DNA of 39,770 nucleotides from Pseudomonadota bacterium (GTDB lineage Bacteria > Pseudomonadota > Gammaproteobacteria > Steroidobacterales > Steroidobacteraceae), in the NCBI GenBank assembly GCA_021805275.1, contig JAJZFQ010000154.1:1-39770 (forward strand), read 5' to 3'. Made by a program: the position numbers and the translations under genes. Position 1 is the stretch's first letter, and every line of letters starts with the position of its first letter. Positions 17,685-26,460 of the stretch are shown piece after piece. Below the pieces are notes generated by a model. The model did no database searches and was not told the DNA's origin. It worked only from the letters and a program-made list of their open reading frames with translations.

Positions 17685-17956
17685 ATGGGGATCTCCCATC
17701 AGACGGATCGGTTTGGGGCCGCCAAGGTACCCTTTTGCGTGTGCGGACGGGCACCGTTTTGCCACGGCCCGTCGCCTCAATCCGACCGTTGCCCGCAAAA
17801 GTGGCCCGCCGGGGTCGCTCCCGGGGACCGGGTCGGCCCGCCGGCACCGCTCGGCGGGCGGCGTGCGCGGCGGCGCCCAAGGTGCGACGGCGGGTGACGG
17901 ATGGCGCGGCAGGTGCTAAGTTTCGGGTCCAAGATTCATAAATTTCAGGCCCAGAC

Positions 17957-18370
17957 ATGGACACTGTTCTCAGGCGGCTCGGGGTGGTGGCGCTGATCGC
18001 CGGATCGATCGGATGCGCGCTCGCGGCGACGATTCACGTGACGCTCAGCGGCCGGCAGGAGGTGCCGGCGGTCAAGAGCGCCGCGCGGGGCGAGGGGATC
18101 GTGACCGTGCTCGCCGATCACGGGCTGCGCGCCGAGGTCATCGTCCACGGGGTGAAGCCGACCATGGTGCACATCCACGAGGGGGCCGCTGGAGCCAACG
18201 GACCGCCCATCATCGGGCTGAAGCCGGCCGGTGGGGATGTTTGGCGCGTCGCGCCGGGCACGAAGCTCACGGCGGCCGAGTACAAGGCCTTTCGCGCCGG
18301 TAAACTGTATTTCAACGTGCACAGCAAGCGCGATCCAGCCGGCGAGCTGCGCGGACAAATCAAGCCTTAG
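17957..18370 (+). CDS. exported CHRD-domain protein
   Basis: The 137-residue protein has an N-terminal signal sequence ('VVALIAGSIGCALAA') and then a CHRD domain: 'LSGRQEVPAVKSAARGEG' near the start, 'VHIHEGAAGANGP' in the middle, and 'LYFNVHSKRDPAGELRGQI' at the end. This HIHxG...NVHS...GEIRGQ pattern is the family signature. CHRD domains occur in chordin and in many bacterial exported proteins; the function is unknown and the conserved histidines may bind metal. It is divergent from the BNR-repeat gene across 272 bases. The ribosome site is weak. Confidence 0.85.
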   Translation: MDTVLRRLGVVALIAGSIGCALAATIHVTLSGRQEVPAVKSAARGEGIVTVLADHGLRAEVIVHGVKPTMVHIHEGAAGANGPPIIGLKPAGGDVWRVAPGTKLTAAEYKAFRAGKLYFNVHSKRDPAGELRGQIKP

Positions 18371-18488
18371 GGGACGGACTTCCGTTGTGTTTAAAGCGGC
18401 CCGGATCGCCTCGCGGGCGAGGCGCCGGCGGGCGACTGTGGGTGGTGGTCCGGCCGACACTGCGCGACACTGAGCGGATTGAGAATCG

Positions 18489-19727
18489 ATGAGCGTGCGG
18501 CTGAATCTGGAGACGCTTCCAGACTCGATTTACGCGGTGGAGCTGCAGAAGGATCCGCCGGGCGCGCGCTTCCCGGAGCCGCTCGAGGCGCAGTTCGCGC
18601 GCGCCACGCTGCGCAACAGCCGAACTGTGGTGCGCTTCGCCTGCACGTTGACGGTGCTGCTGGTGGCCTCGCGTGGCGCGGAGCTGCTCGTGATGCGACA
18701 CGCGCTTCCGGAGACCCCGGTCAATGTCGGCGTGGTGCTCAGCAGCCTCGCGCTGGTGTGGCTCGCCTGGAGCCGCAGCTTCGAACGGCTGTTCCTGCCG
18801 TTCGCCTCGCTACTGGTGCCGGTGCGCAACGTGCTGATCGCCGTGCAGGTGGTGCGGGCGGTCGCAGGCGACGGGGCGGTCGCTGAGCTGATGGTCCTGC
18901 CGCTGCTGGTCATCGGACCGCTGTATTTTATCGGCCTGCCGTTTCGGGCCGGACTGCTCTCCGCGGTGCTGGCCTGTGCCGGGGAACTGATCGCTGCGCA
19001 TCTGTGGCACCTGCCTGCGTCGGTGGCCGTGCCCACCGCCGTGATACTGCTGACGACTCTGGTGACCTGCGCCGTCGCGGCGCGCTCGAGCGAGAAACAC
19101 TCGCGCCGAGCGTTCCTCGAGGGGGAACTGATCGGCGAACTGGCGCAGCAGGACGCGCTCACTTGGACCAAGAACCGGCGCATGTTCGACGAGAGCCTCG
19201 CGCGGCTGTGGCGTCAGGCGGCGAGTGAGGCGGGTGCGCTGTCGATCCTGCTGATCGACATCGACTACTTCAAAGCGTTCAATGACCGCTACGGCCATCA
19301 GGCCGGGGATGCGGCGCTGCGCCAGGCCGCCCAGGCGATGCAGTGCTGCGCGCGCCGGCCGCTCGATGTGGTGGCCCGTTACGGCGGGGAGGAGTTCGGT
19401 GCGATCCTCTTCGGCACCGACCGATCGGGGGCGCAGAGCACCGCCGAGGCGATGCGCCGGGCGGTGCAGGACCTGGCGATCGAGCACGACGGCTCGCGCT
19501 GCGCCAGCGTGCTGACGATCAGCGTCGGGGTCGCGGTGGTCGAGCCGACCGCCTGGCGCAATCCTTACGGGGCGCTGCAGCTGGCGGACGAGGCGCTCTA
19601 TCAGGCGAAGTCCAAGGGACGCAACCGCGTCGTGCTGATGGACGACGCGGCGCACCGGCTGCTGGTCACCGGCGAGTTTTCCAAGGATATCCTCACGCAG
19701 CTGCGGCGCGACGCGCCGGCGGGCTGA
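18489..19727 (+). CDS. membrane-bound diguanylate cyclase (GGDEF)
   Basis: The 412-residue protein has an N-terminal membrane region of about five or six segments between residues ~40 and 200, with no recognised sensor domain. A C-terminal GGDEF domain occupies ~225-400 ('DALTWTKNRRMF', 'LIDIDYFKAFNDRYGH', GGEEF, 'ADEALYQAKSKGRNRV'). The active-site motif is intact. An RxxD inhibitory site (RPLD) lies correctly nine to six residues before GGEEF, so product inhibition is expected. It is followed after 217 bases by a second membrane GGDEF gene. The input signal is unknown. Confidence 0.9.
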   Translation: MSVRLNLETLPDSIYAVELQKDPPGARFPEPLEAQFARATLRNSRTVVRFACTLTVLLVASRGAELLVMRHALPETPVNVGVVLSSLALVWLAWSRSFERLFLPFASLLVPVRNVLIAVQVVRAVAGDGAVAELMVLPLLVIGPLYFIGLPFRAGLLSAVLACAGELIAAHLWHLPASVAVPTAVILLTTLVTCAVAARSSEKHSRRAFLEGELIGELAQQDALTWTKNRRMFDESLARLWRQAASEAGALSILLIDIDYFKAFNDRYGHQAGDAALRQAAQAMQCCARRPLDVVARYGGEEFGAILFGTDRSGAQSTAEAMRRAVQDLAIEHDGSRCASVLTISVGVAVVEPTAWRNPYGALQLADEALYQAKSKGRNRVVLMDDAAHRLLVTGEFSKDILTQLRRDAPAG

Positions 19728-19837
19728 GCGCCGAGCGGGCGCCGGCGCCGTGCTCAAGCCTGACCGTGGACTTATGCACGAATCGCCCTCACGCTGAAGT
19801 TCCGGCCAGCCGCGCGCGCCATCGCCCCAGACCGAGC

Positions 19838-19851
19838 GTGATCTATATCAC
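19838..19851. promoter_or_regulatory. CRP/Clp/Vfr-type operator
   Basis: GTGATCTATATCAC has the GTGA-N6-TCAC core of CRP-family sites and differs at one position from the ideal E. coli CRP core GTGATCTAGATCAC. It is centred about 73 bases before the start expected from the TAGAAT box, a class-I activator distance. In Xanthomonads the CRP homologue Clp is controlled by c-di-GMP. Confidence 0.55.
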
Positions 19852-19905
19852 TGGGACCGGAACGGGCCGGCGTCGAGCTGTCACGCGGTGCCCGATCGGG
19901 CGCGC

Positions 19906-19911
19906 TAGAAT
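19906..19911 (+). promoter_or_regulatory. candidate -10 element (TAGAAT) for the second membrane cyclase
   Basis: TAGAAT matches the -10 consensus at 5 of 6 bases. No acceptable -35 lies 16-18 bases upstream, which fits a promoter that needs the activator site at 19838. Confidence 0.4.
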
Positions 19912-19944
19912 TCTCAAAGCGGATGCTTTGCAGGCGAACTCGGC

Positions 19945-21192
19945 ATGAGCGCATTTCAGCCGGAGACCGACCACGCGGGAACCGACCTCGAGCGGCTACG
20001 GCTGGTCTACGGCAACTTCGCCTTCATGCTGGCCGGGGCCATGCTGGGTGCGTGCGTGCTGGTCGGGGTGCTGTACAGCCAGACTCCGCTGCGCATTCTG
20101 TGGGGCTGGCTCGTGGTGGTGGTGATCGTTTCGCTGGCGCGCCACCTGGAGAGCCGCGCGTTTCTGCGCCAGCCGAACTCGCACTCCGCACGGGAATGGA
20201 TCCGCCGGCTGGAGTTTGGCACGCTCGTCTCAGGGGTGGTGTGGGGCGTGGCTGCGGCGGCGTTTCTTTCGCGCGGGGACGAGGCGCACGAATTCCTCAC
20301 CGTGCTGGTGTTGACCGGCGTCATCGCCGGGGCCATGACCTCATACGGGGCGATGTGGCGCTGCTACATGATCTTCCTGGCGCCGGTGGCGACGCTGATG
20401 GAGTGGCGGTTGCTGACCGATCAGTTGCCCCTGCATTACGTGCTCGCGTTCGTCAATGTCGTTTATGTGACCGTCGTGGCGTACTCGGCCTACAAGACAG
20501 ATCGAACCATCGGCAAGGTGCTCGCCGTCACGGCCGAGAACGCGAAGCTCACCCGCGCGCTGCACTACGAGGCGACCCACGATGCGCTGGTCGACCTGAT
20601 CAACCACCGGGAATTCAACGCCCGGCTGCGCACCGTGACGAGTGGGGTGGCGGAGCCCTGCGCGCTGGTGTTCATCGATCTGGACCGTTTCAAGGATATC
20701 AACGACCAGGGCGGGCACGCGGCGGGTGATGAGGCGCTGCGCCGGGTGAGCGAGATCCTCAAGCGGCACGTGCGCGCCAGCGACACCGCCGCGCGTCTCG
20801 GCGGGGACGAGTTCGCGCTGCTGCTGCCGGGCTGTCCGCGCGAGCGGGCCGAACAGGTGGCCACGACCGTGCTGCGGGCCATCGAGGAGTTCGTGCTGAG
20901 CTGGGAGGGAGGGCATTACTTCCGGGTCGGGGCGAGCATGGGAGTGGCCTATGCCGCTGCCGGCGAGGCCGATGCCGCGGCACTGCTGCGTGTGGCGGAC
21001 TCGGCCTGTTACGCGGCGAAGAACGCGGGTCGCGGGCGCATCGAGGTGCGCTGCGCCCCGAGAGCTGAGCGGCGCGAGACTGTGCCGCGGCCCGGGAATT
21101 CCCCCGCGCGTATCCTGCCCGGGGCCGGTACACTGGCCGCTCACGGCGCCCCCGTAGCTCAGTGGATAGAGCGACCGCCTCCTAAGCGGTAG
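19945..21192 (+). CDS. membrane-bound diguanylate cyclase (GGDEF), 3' end inside tRNA-Arg
   Basis: The 415-residue protein has membrane segments at about residues 27-48, 52-68, 93-112, 118-135, 142-156 and 170-185. A coiled linker and a GGDEF domain (~210-370) follow: 'VFIDLDRFKDINDQGGHAAG', GGDEF, 'ADSACYAAKNAGRGRI'. An RxxD inhibitory site (RASD) is present. The first GGDEF-domain motif is divergent ('HDALVDLINHREF'). After the domain about 45 low-complexity residues follow, and the frame has no stop before the tRNA-Arg gene; the last 15 codons are tRNA sequence and the stop TAG falls at 21190-21192. The encoded tail is probably functionless, but its translation must cross the tRNA sequence. 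A CRP/Clp-like site precedes the gene. Confidence 0.88.
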   Translation: MSAFQPETDHAGTDLERLRLVYGNFAFMLAGAMLGACVLVGVLYSQTPLRILWGWLVVVVIVSLARHLESRAFLRQPNSHSAREWIRRLEFGTLVSGVVWGVAAAAFLSRGDEAHEFLTVLVLTGVIAGAMTSYGAMWRCYMIFLAPVATLMEWRLLTDQLPLHYVLAFVNVVYVTVVAYSAYKTDRTIGKVLAVTAENAKLTRALHYEATHDALVDLINHREFNARLRTVTSGVAEPCALVFIDLDRFKDINDQGGHAAGDEALRRVSEILKRHVRASDTAARLGGDEFALLLPGCPRERAEQVATTVLRAIEEFVLSWEGGHYFRVGASMGVAYAAAGEADAAALLRVADSACYAAKNAGRGRIEVRCAPRAERRETVPRPGNSPARILPGAGTLAAHGAPVAQWIERPPPKR

Positions 21193-21223
21193 GTCGTCGG
21201 TTCAACTCCGGCCGGGGGCGCCA
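21148..21223 (+). tRNA. tRNA-Arg (anticodon CCT)
   Basis: A full cloverleaf folds by hand. The 7-bp acceptor stem pairs 21148-21154 with 21213-21219; the D arm is GCTC/GAGC; the anticodon stem ACCGC/GCGGT encloses loop CTCCTAA with anticodon CCT at 21181-21183; the T arm GTCGG/CCGGC has loop TTCAACT. The discriminator is G, and CCA is encoded at 21221-21223. It reads AGG codons. Two protein genes end inside it, one from each side. Confidence 0.95.
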
Positions 21224-21549
21224 TTGTGCTCCGGTCCGGCGGGCCGGACTGCTGGCGGCTCGGCGCTCTCGGGGCTGTCCGCCTGCGGGCTCTGCGGGGC
21301 GCGCTCGTGCGCCGCGAACGCGGCCCACAGCACGCAGACCACCCAGACCGGAAAATAGATCACCGCGTTGATGGGCAGGCCGAGCAGAATCGGCACCAAA
21401 ACCACGACGCTCACCGCCAGCATGACCATCGCCCCGGTCACGCTGGCGTAGAACAGTCCGATCGGCCCGAGGAAGAACGCCAGGGCGACGGCGACGCCGA
21501 GCGATTTCCCGGGTCTCTCCCGAACGGAGTTGGCGGCGGTCTGACTCAT
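21202..21549 (-). CDS. small membrane protein, unknown function
   Basis: The 115-residue product has a short basic N-terminus ('RERPGKSLGV'), a first hydrophobic segment 'VALAFFLGPIGLFYASVTGA', then two more (about residues 40-58 and 62-80), and a hydrophilic Pro/Ser/Glu-rich tail. The 'FFLGPIGLFY' helix resembles TM2-type helix-turn-helix membrane proteins, but I do not assign a family. The last codons and the TGA stop lie in the antisense of the tRNA-Arg T-arm region, so the gene overlaps the tRNA by 22 bases. The ribosome site is weak. A TATAGT -10-like box (bases 21583-21588, minus strand) lies about 35 bases upstream. Confidence 0.7.
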   Translation of the reverse strand: MSQTAANSVRERPGKSLGVAVALAFFLGPIGLFYASVTGAMVMLAVSVVVLVPILLGLPINAVIYFPVWVVCVLWAAFAAHERAPQSPQADSPESAEPPAVRPAGPEHNGAPGRS

Positions 21550-21722
21550 GAGAGGGCTCGCGCAAGGGGACCGGTAACGGCGACTATACTCCCTGCACCG
21601 TGTACGCCCCAGGGACCCACTGCGCAGGCGCCTCGTTGCGGACCGGCGGGCCGAGTTGCGCTACGGCTGCGATGGGCATCACAGTTCGGGGCGGTGCGGG
21701 CGGCGCGCGAGCGCGGGCCCCC

Positions 21723-21728
21723 TACAAT
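21723..21728 (+). promoter_or_regulatory. candidate -10 element (TACAAT) for the DUF5658 gene
   Basis: TACAAT is 5 of 6 to consensus in otherwise very GC-rich sequence, 32 bases before the GTG start. No clear -35 was found. Confidence 0.3.
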
Positions 21729-21759
21729 CTCCCCCGATCCATCCGCTCACCCGGTTACC

Positions 21760-22251
21760 GTGTCCAGATCGCCTTCCGGTCGTGCCCGTCGCGGCAGCGT
21801 CGCGACCTCCGAGCCCGAGCGGCGCAACGCGTCCGACCGCCGCGTCGAGGTGATGCGCGCGCTCGTCTACGGCAGCCTGCGTCCGCGCCGCCAGGGCCCG
21901 CGCCGCCGGGGCGAGCACCGTCTCGCCGGGGTCGACTGGCATCATCCCTGGTGGCTCGCCGTCGGGGTGCTGATCGTGGCGCTCACCTGTGCCGATGCGG
22001 CCCTGACGCTGCTGCTGATCTCGCACGGGGCGTACGAGGTCAATCCGCTGCTCGCACCCCTGGTGAGCCGCTCCCCGGCGATATTCGTGCTGCTCAAAGT
22101 GGCGCTCACCGGCGGAGGCATCGTCTGCCTGACGGTGCTGGCGCGGCTGCGGGTGTTCGGCCGGCTGCCGGTGCAGGCCATCCTCTACGGGGCGCTGCTC
22201 GGATACGTCGTACTTATTGTCTACGAGCTGTCGCTGCTCGGCATGCTGTGA
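21760..22251 (+). CDS. DUF5658 membrane protein
   Basis: About 163 residues. A basic N-terminal region contains an 'ERRNASDRR' motif, then 'ALVYGSLRPRRQGPRR' and 'VDWHHPWW'. Three hydrophobic segments follow: 'VGVLIVALTCADAALTLLLI', one around 'AIFVLLKVALTGGGIVCL', and 'ILYGALLGYVVLIVYELSLL'. The 'ADAALTLLLISHGAYEVNPL' segment is the DUF5658 signature. The function is unknown. The start is a choice: GTG 21760 keeps the charged motif found in relatives and lies shortly after a TACAAT box; ATG 21853 would drop it; the frame is open much further upstream but reads as arginine-rich shadow sequence. Confidence 0.7.
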   Translation: MSRSPSGRARRGSVATSEPERRNASDRRVEVMRALVYGSLRPRRQGPRRRGEHRLAGVDWHHPWWLAVGVLIVALTCADAALTLLLISHGAYEVNPLLAPLVSRSPAIFVLLKVALTGGGIVCLTVLARLRVFGRLPVQAILYGALLGYVVLIVYELSLLGML

Positions 22252-22373
22252 GGACCGTGCCGCCGGTGCCGACAACTCCACGCGCGGCGCGAGGCGCCGG
22301 ATGAGGCAAGATTTCATATTCCTCGCCTGTGTCGTTTCCGTTACACTAGCGGTCTGCGGTTGCATCATTCAGC

Positions 22374-25253
22374 ATGCTTGAACCTACACCCCTTTTCGGC
22401 GGCAACGCCGATTTCCTGGACACTCTCTACGAGCAGTTTCTGCGTGACCCGGCGAGCGTAGAGGAACCCTGGCGTCGTTACTTCGAGAGCCTGCCGGGAG
22501 GCTCCGGCGCGGAGCAGCCGCGCGGCCCGATCGAGGCGCAGATCGCCGCGCGGGCCAAGGCCCCGCGCACAGCGGCTGCCGCCCCTGCCCGCGGCGCCGA
22601 TGTGCGCCAGGAGGCGGTCTCGCGCCTGATCCAGATTTGGATGAACCGCGGGCACCTCATTGCCCGGCTCGATCCGCTCGGCCTGATGCAGCGTCCGCGG
22701 CCGCACGTGCTGGACCTGGATTACTTCAAGCTCACGAACGCCGATCTCGACAGCGAGTTCTACACCGGCAGCCGCACCGAGGCGGTGCCCAAGCGGATGA
22801 AGCTGCGCGAGATTATGCGCGAGCTCGAGATCATCTACGGCGGCACCGTGGGTGCGGAGTTCGCGCACATCTCCGATTCGGACGAGCGCCTGTGGTTGCA
22901 GGATCGCTTCCAGAGCGGCCGCCTGCAGCAGCGGTTCGATGCCGAGGAGAAGCGCAGCATCCTCTGGCAACTCACCGCCGCGGAGGGTCTGGAGCGCTAC
23001 CTGCATACCAAGTTCGTCGGCCAGAAGCGCTTCTCGCTCGAGGGCGGTGAGACGCTGATTCCGATGCTCGATGATCTCATCCAGCACTGCGGCCGCACCG
23101 CAGTGGAGGAGGTTGTCATCGGCATGGCGCACCGCGGGCGCCTGAACGTGCTGGTGAACCTGCTCGGCAAGCCCCCCTCACTGCTGTTCTCGGAGTTCGA
23201 GGGCAACTACGACCTCAGCCACCTGAAGGGCTCGGGGGACGTGAAGTACCACAAGGGCTTCTCGGCCGATCTGCGCACCCCGGCGGGCAACGTGCATGCC
23301 GTGCTCGCCTTCAATCCCTCGCACCTGGAGATCGTCAACCCGGTGGTGGAGGGCTCGGTGCGCGCCCGACAGGAGCGACGCGAAGACCTCAACGGCGAGC
23401 GGGTCCTGCCGGTGCTGATCCACGGCGATGCCGCCTTTGCCGGCCAGGGCGTGGTGATGGAGACGCTGCAGCTCTCGCAGGTGCGTGGCTATCGCACCGG
23501 CGGCACGCTGCACGTGGTCATCAACAACCAGGTTGGGTTCACCACCTCCGACCCGCAGGACGCGCGCTCGACGCTCTATTGCAGCGATGTTGCCAAGATG
23601 CTCGAGGCGCCGATCTTCCATGTCAACGGGGACGATCCGGAGGCGGCGGTGTTCGTCACGCGCCTCGCGCTGGAATACCGCAGGCGCTATCACAAGGACG
23701 TGGTGATCGATCTGGTCTGCTATCGGCGCCTCGGCCACAACGAGGCCGATGAGCCGGCGGCAACCCAGCCGACGATGTACCAGAGCATCCGCAAACATCC
23801 CACGACCCGCCAGCTCTACGCGGAGCGTCTGGTCGCCGAGCAGACCCTGAGCGCGGCAGACGCCGACGCGCTGGTGACCCAGTACCGCGACGGACTCGAT
23901 CAGGGCAAGCCGTTGGCGCGCGCCGCTCTGGGCATGATTGGTAACCAGTTCACGGTGGACTGGACGCACTACGCCGAGTCGGATTGGAGCGAGCGGGTGG
24001 GCACGGGCGTCGAGATGGCGCGCCTGAAGTCCCTCGGCGAGCGACTGCTGCGCGTGCCGCAGGGATTGACGATGCACCCGCGCGTCGCCCAGCTGATGAA
24101 GCACCGGGCACAGATGTACGCCGGCGAGCAGTCGCTCGACTGGGGTGCTGCCGAGATGCTCGGCTACGCCTCGCTGGTCGAGGATGGCTACTCGGTGCGT
24201 CTGAGCGGTCAGGACTGTGGGCGCGGCACGTTCTTCCACCGCCATGCGGCGCTGCACGATCAGGGCAGCACCGAGGTGTACATCCCGCTGCAGCACCTAG
24301 CCGATCGCCAGCCGCGCGTGCAGATCATCGACTCGGTGCTCTCCGAGGAAGCCGTCATGGGCTTTGAGTACGGCTACTCGACCACCGAGCCGGGGTGCCT
24401 GACGATCTGGGAGGGTCAGTTCGGCGACTTCGCCAACGGCGCCCAGGTCGTCATCGATCAGTTCATCAGCTCGGGCGAGTCGAAGTGGCAACGCTTCTGC
24501 GGCCTGACGCTGTTCCTGCCGCACGGCTACGAGGGTCAGGGCCCTGAGCACTCCTCGGCGCGCCCGGAGCGCTTCCTGCAGCTGTGCGCCGAGTCGAACA
24601 TGCAGGTGTGCGTGCCCTCGACGCCGGCACAGATGTTTCACATGCTGCGCCGGCAGATGCTGCAGTCGTTCCGCAAGCCGCTGATCGTCATGACGCCGAA
24701 GAGCCTGCTGCGTCACGAGCTGTCGGTCTCGGCGCTCGAGGATCTGACGCGGGGCGGTTTCGCGCGCGTGATCGATGAGATCGAGCCGCTTGAGCCCGAC
24801 CAGGTCAAGCGCGTGGTGTTCTGCGGCGGCAAGGTGTACTTCGACCTGCTCAAGGCGCGCCGCACGGCGAGCATTCGCGACGTGGCGCTGGTGCGCATCG
24901 AGCAGCTCTACCCGTTCCCGAGCGAGGAGTACGAGGCGGTGCTCGGACGCTACCGGAACCTGCGCGAGGTGGTCTGGTGTCAGGAGGAGCCGCAGAACCA
25001 GGGCGCCTGGTACCAGATCCGTCACCGCCTGGAGTCGGCATTCGGCAAGGACCTCGAGGTGCTCTATGCCGGCCGCGCGCCGGCGGCGGCCCCGGCCACC
25101 GGCATCGGCAAGGTGCACGAGCGTGAGCAGCAGATGCTGGTCGATGCCGCGCTGCGTGCGACGACCACCGAGGACTCGGCGCGCAAGACGGCCCGCCTGA
25201 CGCACGCCCGCGGACGCAAGAGCGCCGCGGCCCCGATGAGAAAGAGCTCATGA
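22374..25253 (+). CDS. sucA: 2-oxoglutarate dehydrogenase E1 component
   Basis: The 959-residue thiamine-diphosphate enzyme is full length for SucA. The N-terminus has the E1o-specific '[20 protein letters not shown]', which binds the E2 core. The body shows '[17 protein letters not shown]', '[16 protein letters not shown]', '[14 protein letters not shown]' and '[19 protein letters not shown]'. It decarboxylates 2-oxoglutarate and transfers succinyl to E2 lipoate in the TCA cycle. It is the first gene of a sucA-sucB-lpd operon and overlaps sucB by four bases. No clear ribosome site precedes ATG 22374; a TACACT -10-like box lies at 22342-22347, giving a short leader. Confidence 0.97.
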   Translation: MLEPTPLFGGNADFLDTLYEQFLRDPASVEEPWRRYFESLPGGSGAEQPRGPIEAQIAARAKAPRTAAAAPARGADVRQEAVSRLIQIWMNRGHLIARLDPLGLMQRPRPHVLDLDYFKLTNADLDSEFYTGSRTEAVPKRMKLREIMRELEIIYGGTVGAEFAHISDSDERLWLQDRFQSGRLQQRFDAEEKRSILWQLTAAEGLERYLHTKFVGQKRFSLEGGETLIPMLDDLIQHCGRTAVEEVVIGMAHRGRLNVLVNLLGKPPSLLFSEFEGNYDLSHLKGSGDVKYHKGFSADLRTPAGNVHAVLAFNPSHLEIVNPVVEGSVRARQERREDLNGERVLPVLIHGDAAFAGQGVVMETLQLSQVRGYRTGGTLHVVINNQVGFTTSDPQDARSTLYCSDVAKMLEAPIFHVNGDDPEAAVFVTRLALEYRRRYHKDVVIDLVCYRRLGHNEADEPAATQPTMYQSIRKHPTTRQLYAERLVAEQTLSAADADALVTQYRDGLDQGKPLARAALGMIGNQFTVDWTHYAESDWSERVGTGVEMARLKSLGERLLRVPQGLTMHPRVAQLMKHRAQMYAGEQSLDWGAAEMLGYASLVEDGYSVRLSGQDCGRGTFFHRHAALHDQGSTEVYIPLQHLADRQPRVQIIDSVLSEEAVMGFEYGYSTTEPGCLTIWEGQFGDFANGAQVVIDQFISSGESKWQRFCGLTLFLPHGYEGQGPEHSSARPERFLQLCAESNMQVCVPSTPAQMFHMLRRQMLQSFRKPLIVMTPKSLLRHELSVSALEDLTRGGFARVIDEIEPLEPDQVKRVVFCGGKVYFDLLKARRTASIRDVALVRIEQLYPFPSEEYEAVLGRYRNLREVVWCQEEPQNQGAWYQIRHRLESAFGKDLEVLYAGRAPAAAPATGIGKVHEREQQMLVDAALRATTTEDSARKTARLTHARGRKSAAAPMRKSS

Positions 25254-26458
25254 CGACCGAAATCAAAGTCCCGCAGCTTCCCGAGTCCGTTGCCGATGCC
25301 ACGCTTGTGGCTTGGCACAAGCAGCCGGGCGATGCCGTGCGGCGCGATGAGAATCTCGCCGACCTGGAGACCGACAAAGTGGTGCTCGAGGTGCCGGCGC
25401 CGGCTGACGGTGTGCTGCGCGAGCTGAAGGTTGCCGGCGGCACTGTCGTCACCAGCGGCCAGGTGCTCGCGGTGATCGAGGAGGGGGCCGCACCGCGCGC
25501 CGCCGCGGCAGACTCATCCCCCGCAAGCCCCGCCGCGCCGGCGAGTCCGCGCAAGGCCGAGGGCGGCGCCGATGCCGGCGCCGAGAAGCTCAGCCCCTCG
25601 GTGCGCCGGCTGGTGGAGGAGAACCGCCTCGACCCCGGGTCGATTCCCGCGAGCGGTCGCGACGGTCGCCTGACGAAATCGGACGTGGTTGGATTCCTCG
25701 GCAAGCAGCAGGCGGCGGCCCCGGCCCCGGCCTCTGCGCCGCCCGCGGCGGTGGCCGGTCGCGCCGAGCAGCGGGTGCCGATGACGCGGCTGCGCCAGCG
25801 CATCGCCCAGCGCATGGTGGAGGCGCAGTCGACGCAGGCGCTGCTCACCTCGTTCAACGAGGTCGACCTGACGGCCGTGCAGCAGCTGCGCGCGCGGCAC
25901 AAGGACCGCTTCGAGAAGGAGCACGGCGTGAAGCTCGGCTTCATGTCCTTCTTCGTCAAGGCGTGCATCGAGGCGCTGAAGAAGTTCCCGGTGGTCAACG
26001 CGTCGGTGGACGGCACCGAGATCGTCTACCACGAGTTCTATGACATCGGCGTGGCCGTGTCGACCGACCGGGGCCTGGTGGTGCCGATCGTGCGCGACGC
26101 GGACGCAAAGGGCTTTGCGGCCATCGAGAAGGAGATCGGTGAGTACGCCAAGAAGGCGCGCACCGGGGCGATCGGCATCGAGGAGCTGACCGGCGGCACG
26201 TTCACCATCACCAACGGCGGGGTGTTCGGCTCGCTCATGTCCACGCCCATCGTGAATGCGCCGCAGAGCGCGATTCTCGGTATGCACAAGATCCAGGACC
26301 GTCCGATGGTGCTCGAGGGTCAGATCGCCATCCGCCCGATGATGTACATCGCCATCACCTACGACCACCGCATCATCGACGGTCGCGAGGCGGTGCAGTT
26401 CCTGGTCACCGTCAAGGAGTGCCTGGAGGATCCGGGCCGCATGTTGTTGGGGATCTGA
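25250..26458 (+). CDS. sucB: dihydrolipoyllysine succinyltransferase (E2)
   Basis: The 402-residue E2 has three parts. An N-terminal lipoyl domain carries the lipoylated Lys at about residue 43 in '[11 protein letters not shown]'. An Ala/Pro linker leads to a peripheral-subunit-binding domain at about 118-155 ('[16 protein letters not shown]'), and a second linker leads to the catalytic acyltransferase domain, whose active site is '[15 protein letters not shown]' near residues 370-385. Only one lipoyl domain is present, as usual for SucB. It forms the 24-mer core of the 2-oxoglutarate dehydrogenase complex. The start overlaps the sucA stop (ATGA), and lpd follows two bases after its stop. Confidence 0.97.
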   Translation: MTTEIKVPQLPESVADATLVAWHKQPGDAVRRDENLADLETDKVVLEVPAPADGVLRELKVAGGTVVTSGQVLAVIEEGAAPRAAAADSSPASPAAPASPRKAEGGADAGAEKLSPSVRRLVEENRLDPGSIPASGRDGRLTKSDVVGFLGKQQAAAPAPASAPPAAVAGRAEQRVPMTRLRQRIAQRMVEAQSTQALLTSFNEVDLTAVQQLRARHKDRFEKEHGVKLGFMSFFVKACIEALKKFPVVNASVDGTEIVYHEFYDIGVAVSTDRGLVVPIVRDADAKGFAAIEKEIGEYAKKARTGAIGIEELTGGTFTITNGGVFGSLMSTPIVNAPQSAILGMHKIQDRPMVLEGQIAIRPMMYIAITYDHRIIDGREAVQFLVTVKECLEDPGRMLLGI

Positions 26459-26460
26459 TC

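Noticed and set aside
14298..17897. Very long open frame on the plus strand, opposite the BNR-repeat gene
   Set aside because: Its translation is dominated by Arg, His and Val repeats without domains; it mirrors the third-codon GC bias of the real minus-strand gene.
21148..21192. Peptide 'APVAQWIERPPPKR' as a conserved protein motif
   Set aside because: It is simply translated tRNA-Arg sequence, a known artefact; only the gene overlap itself is of interest.
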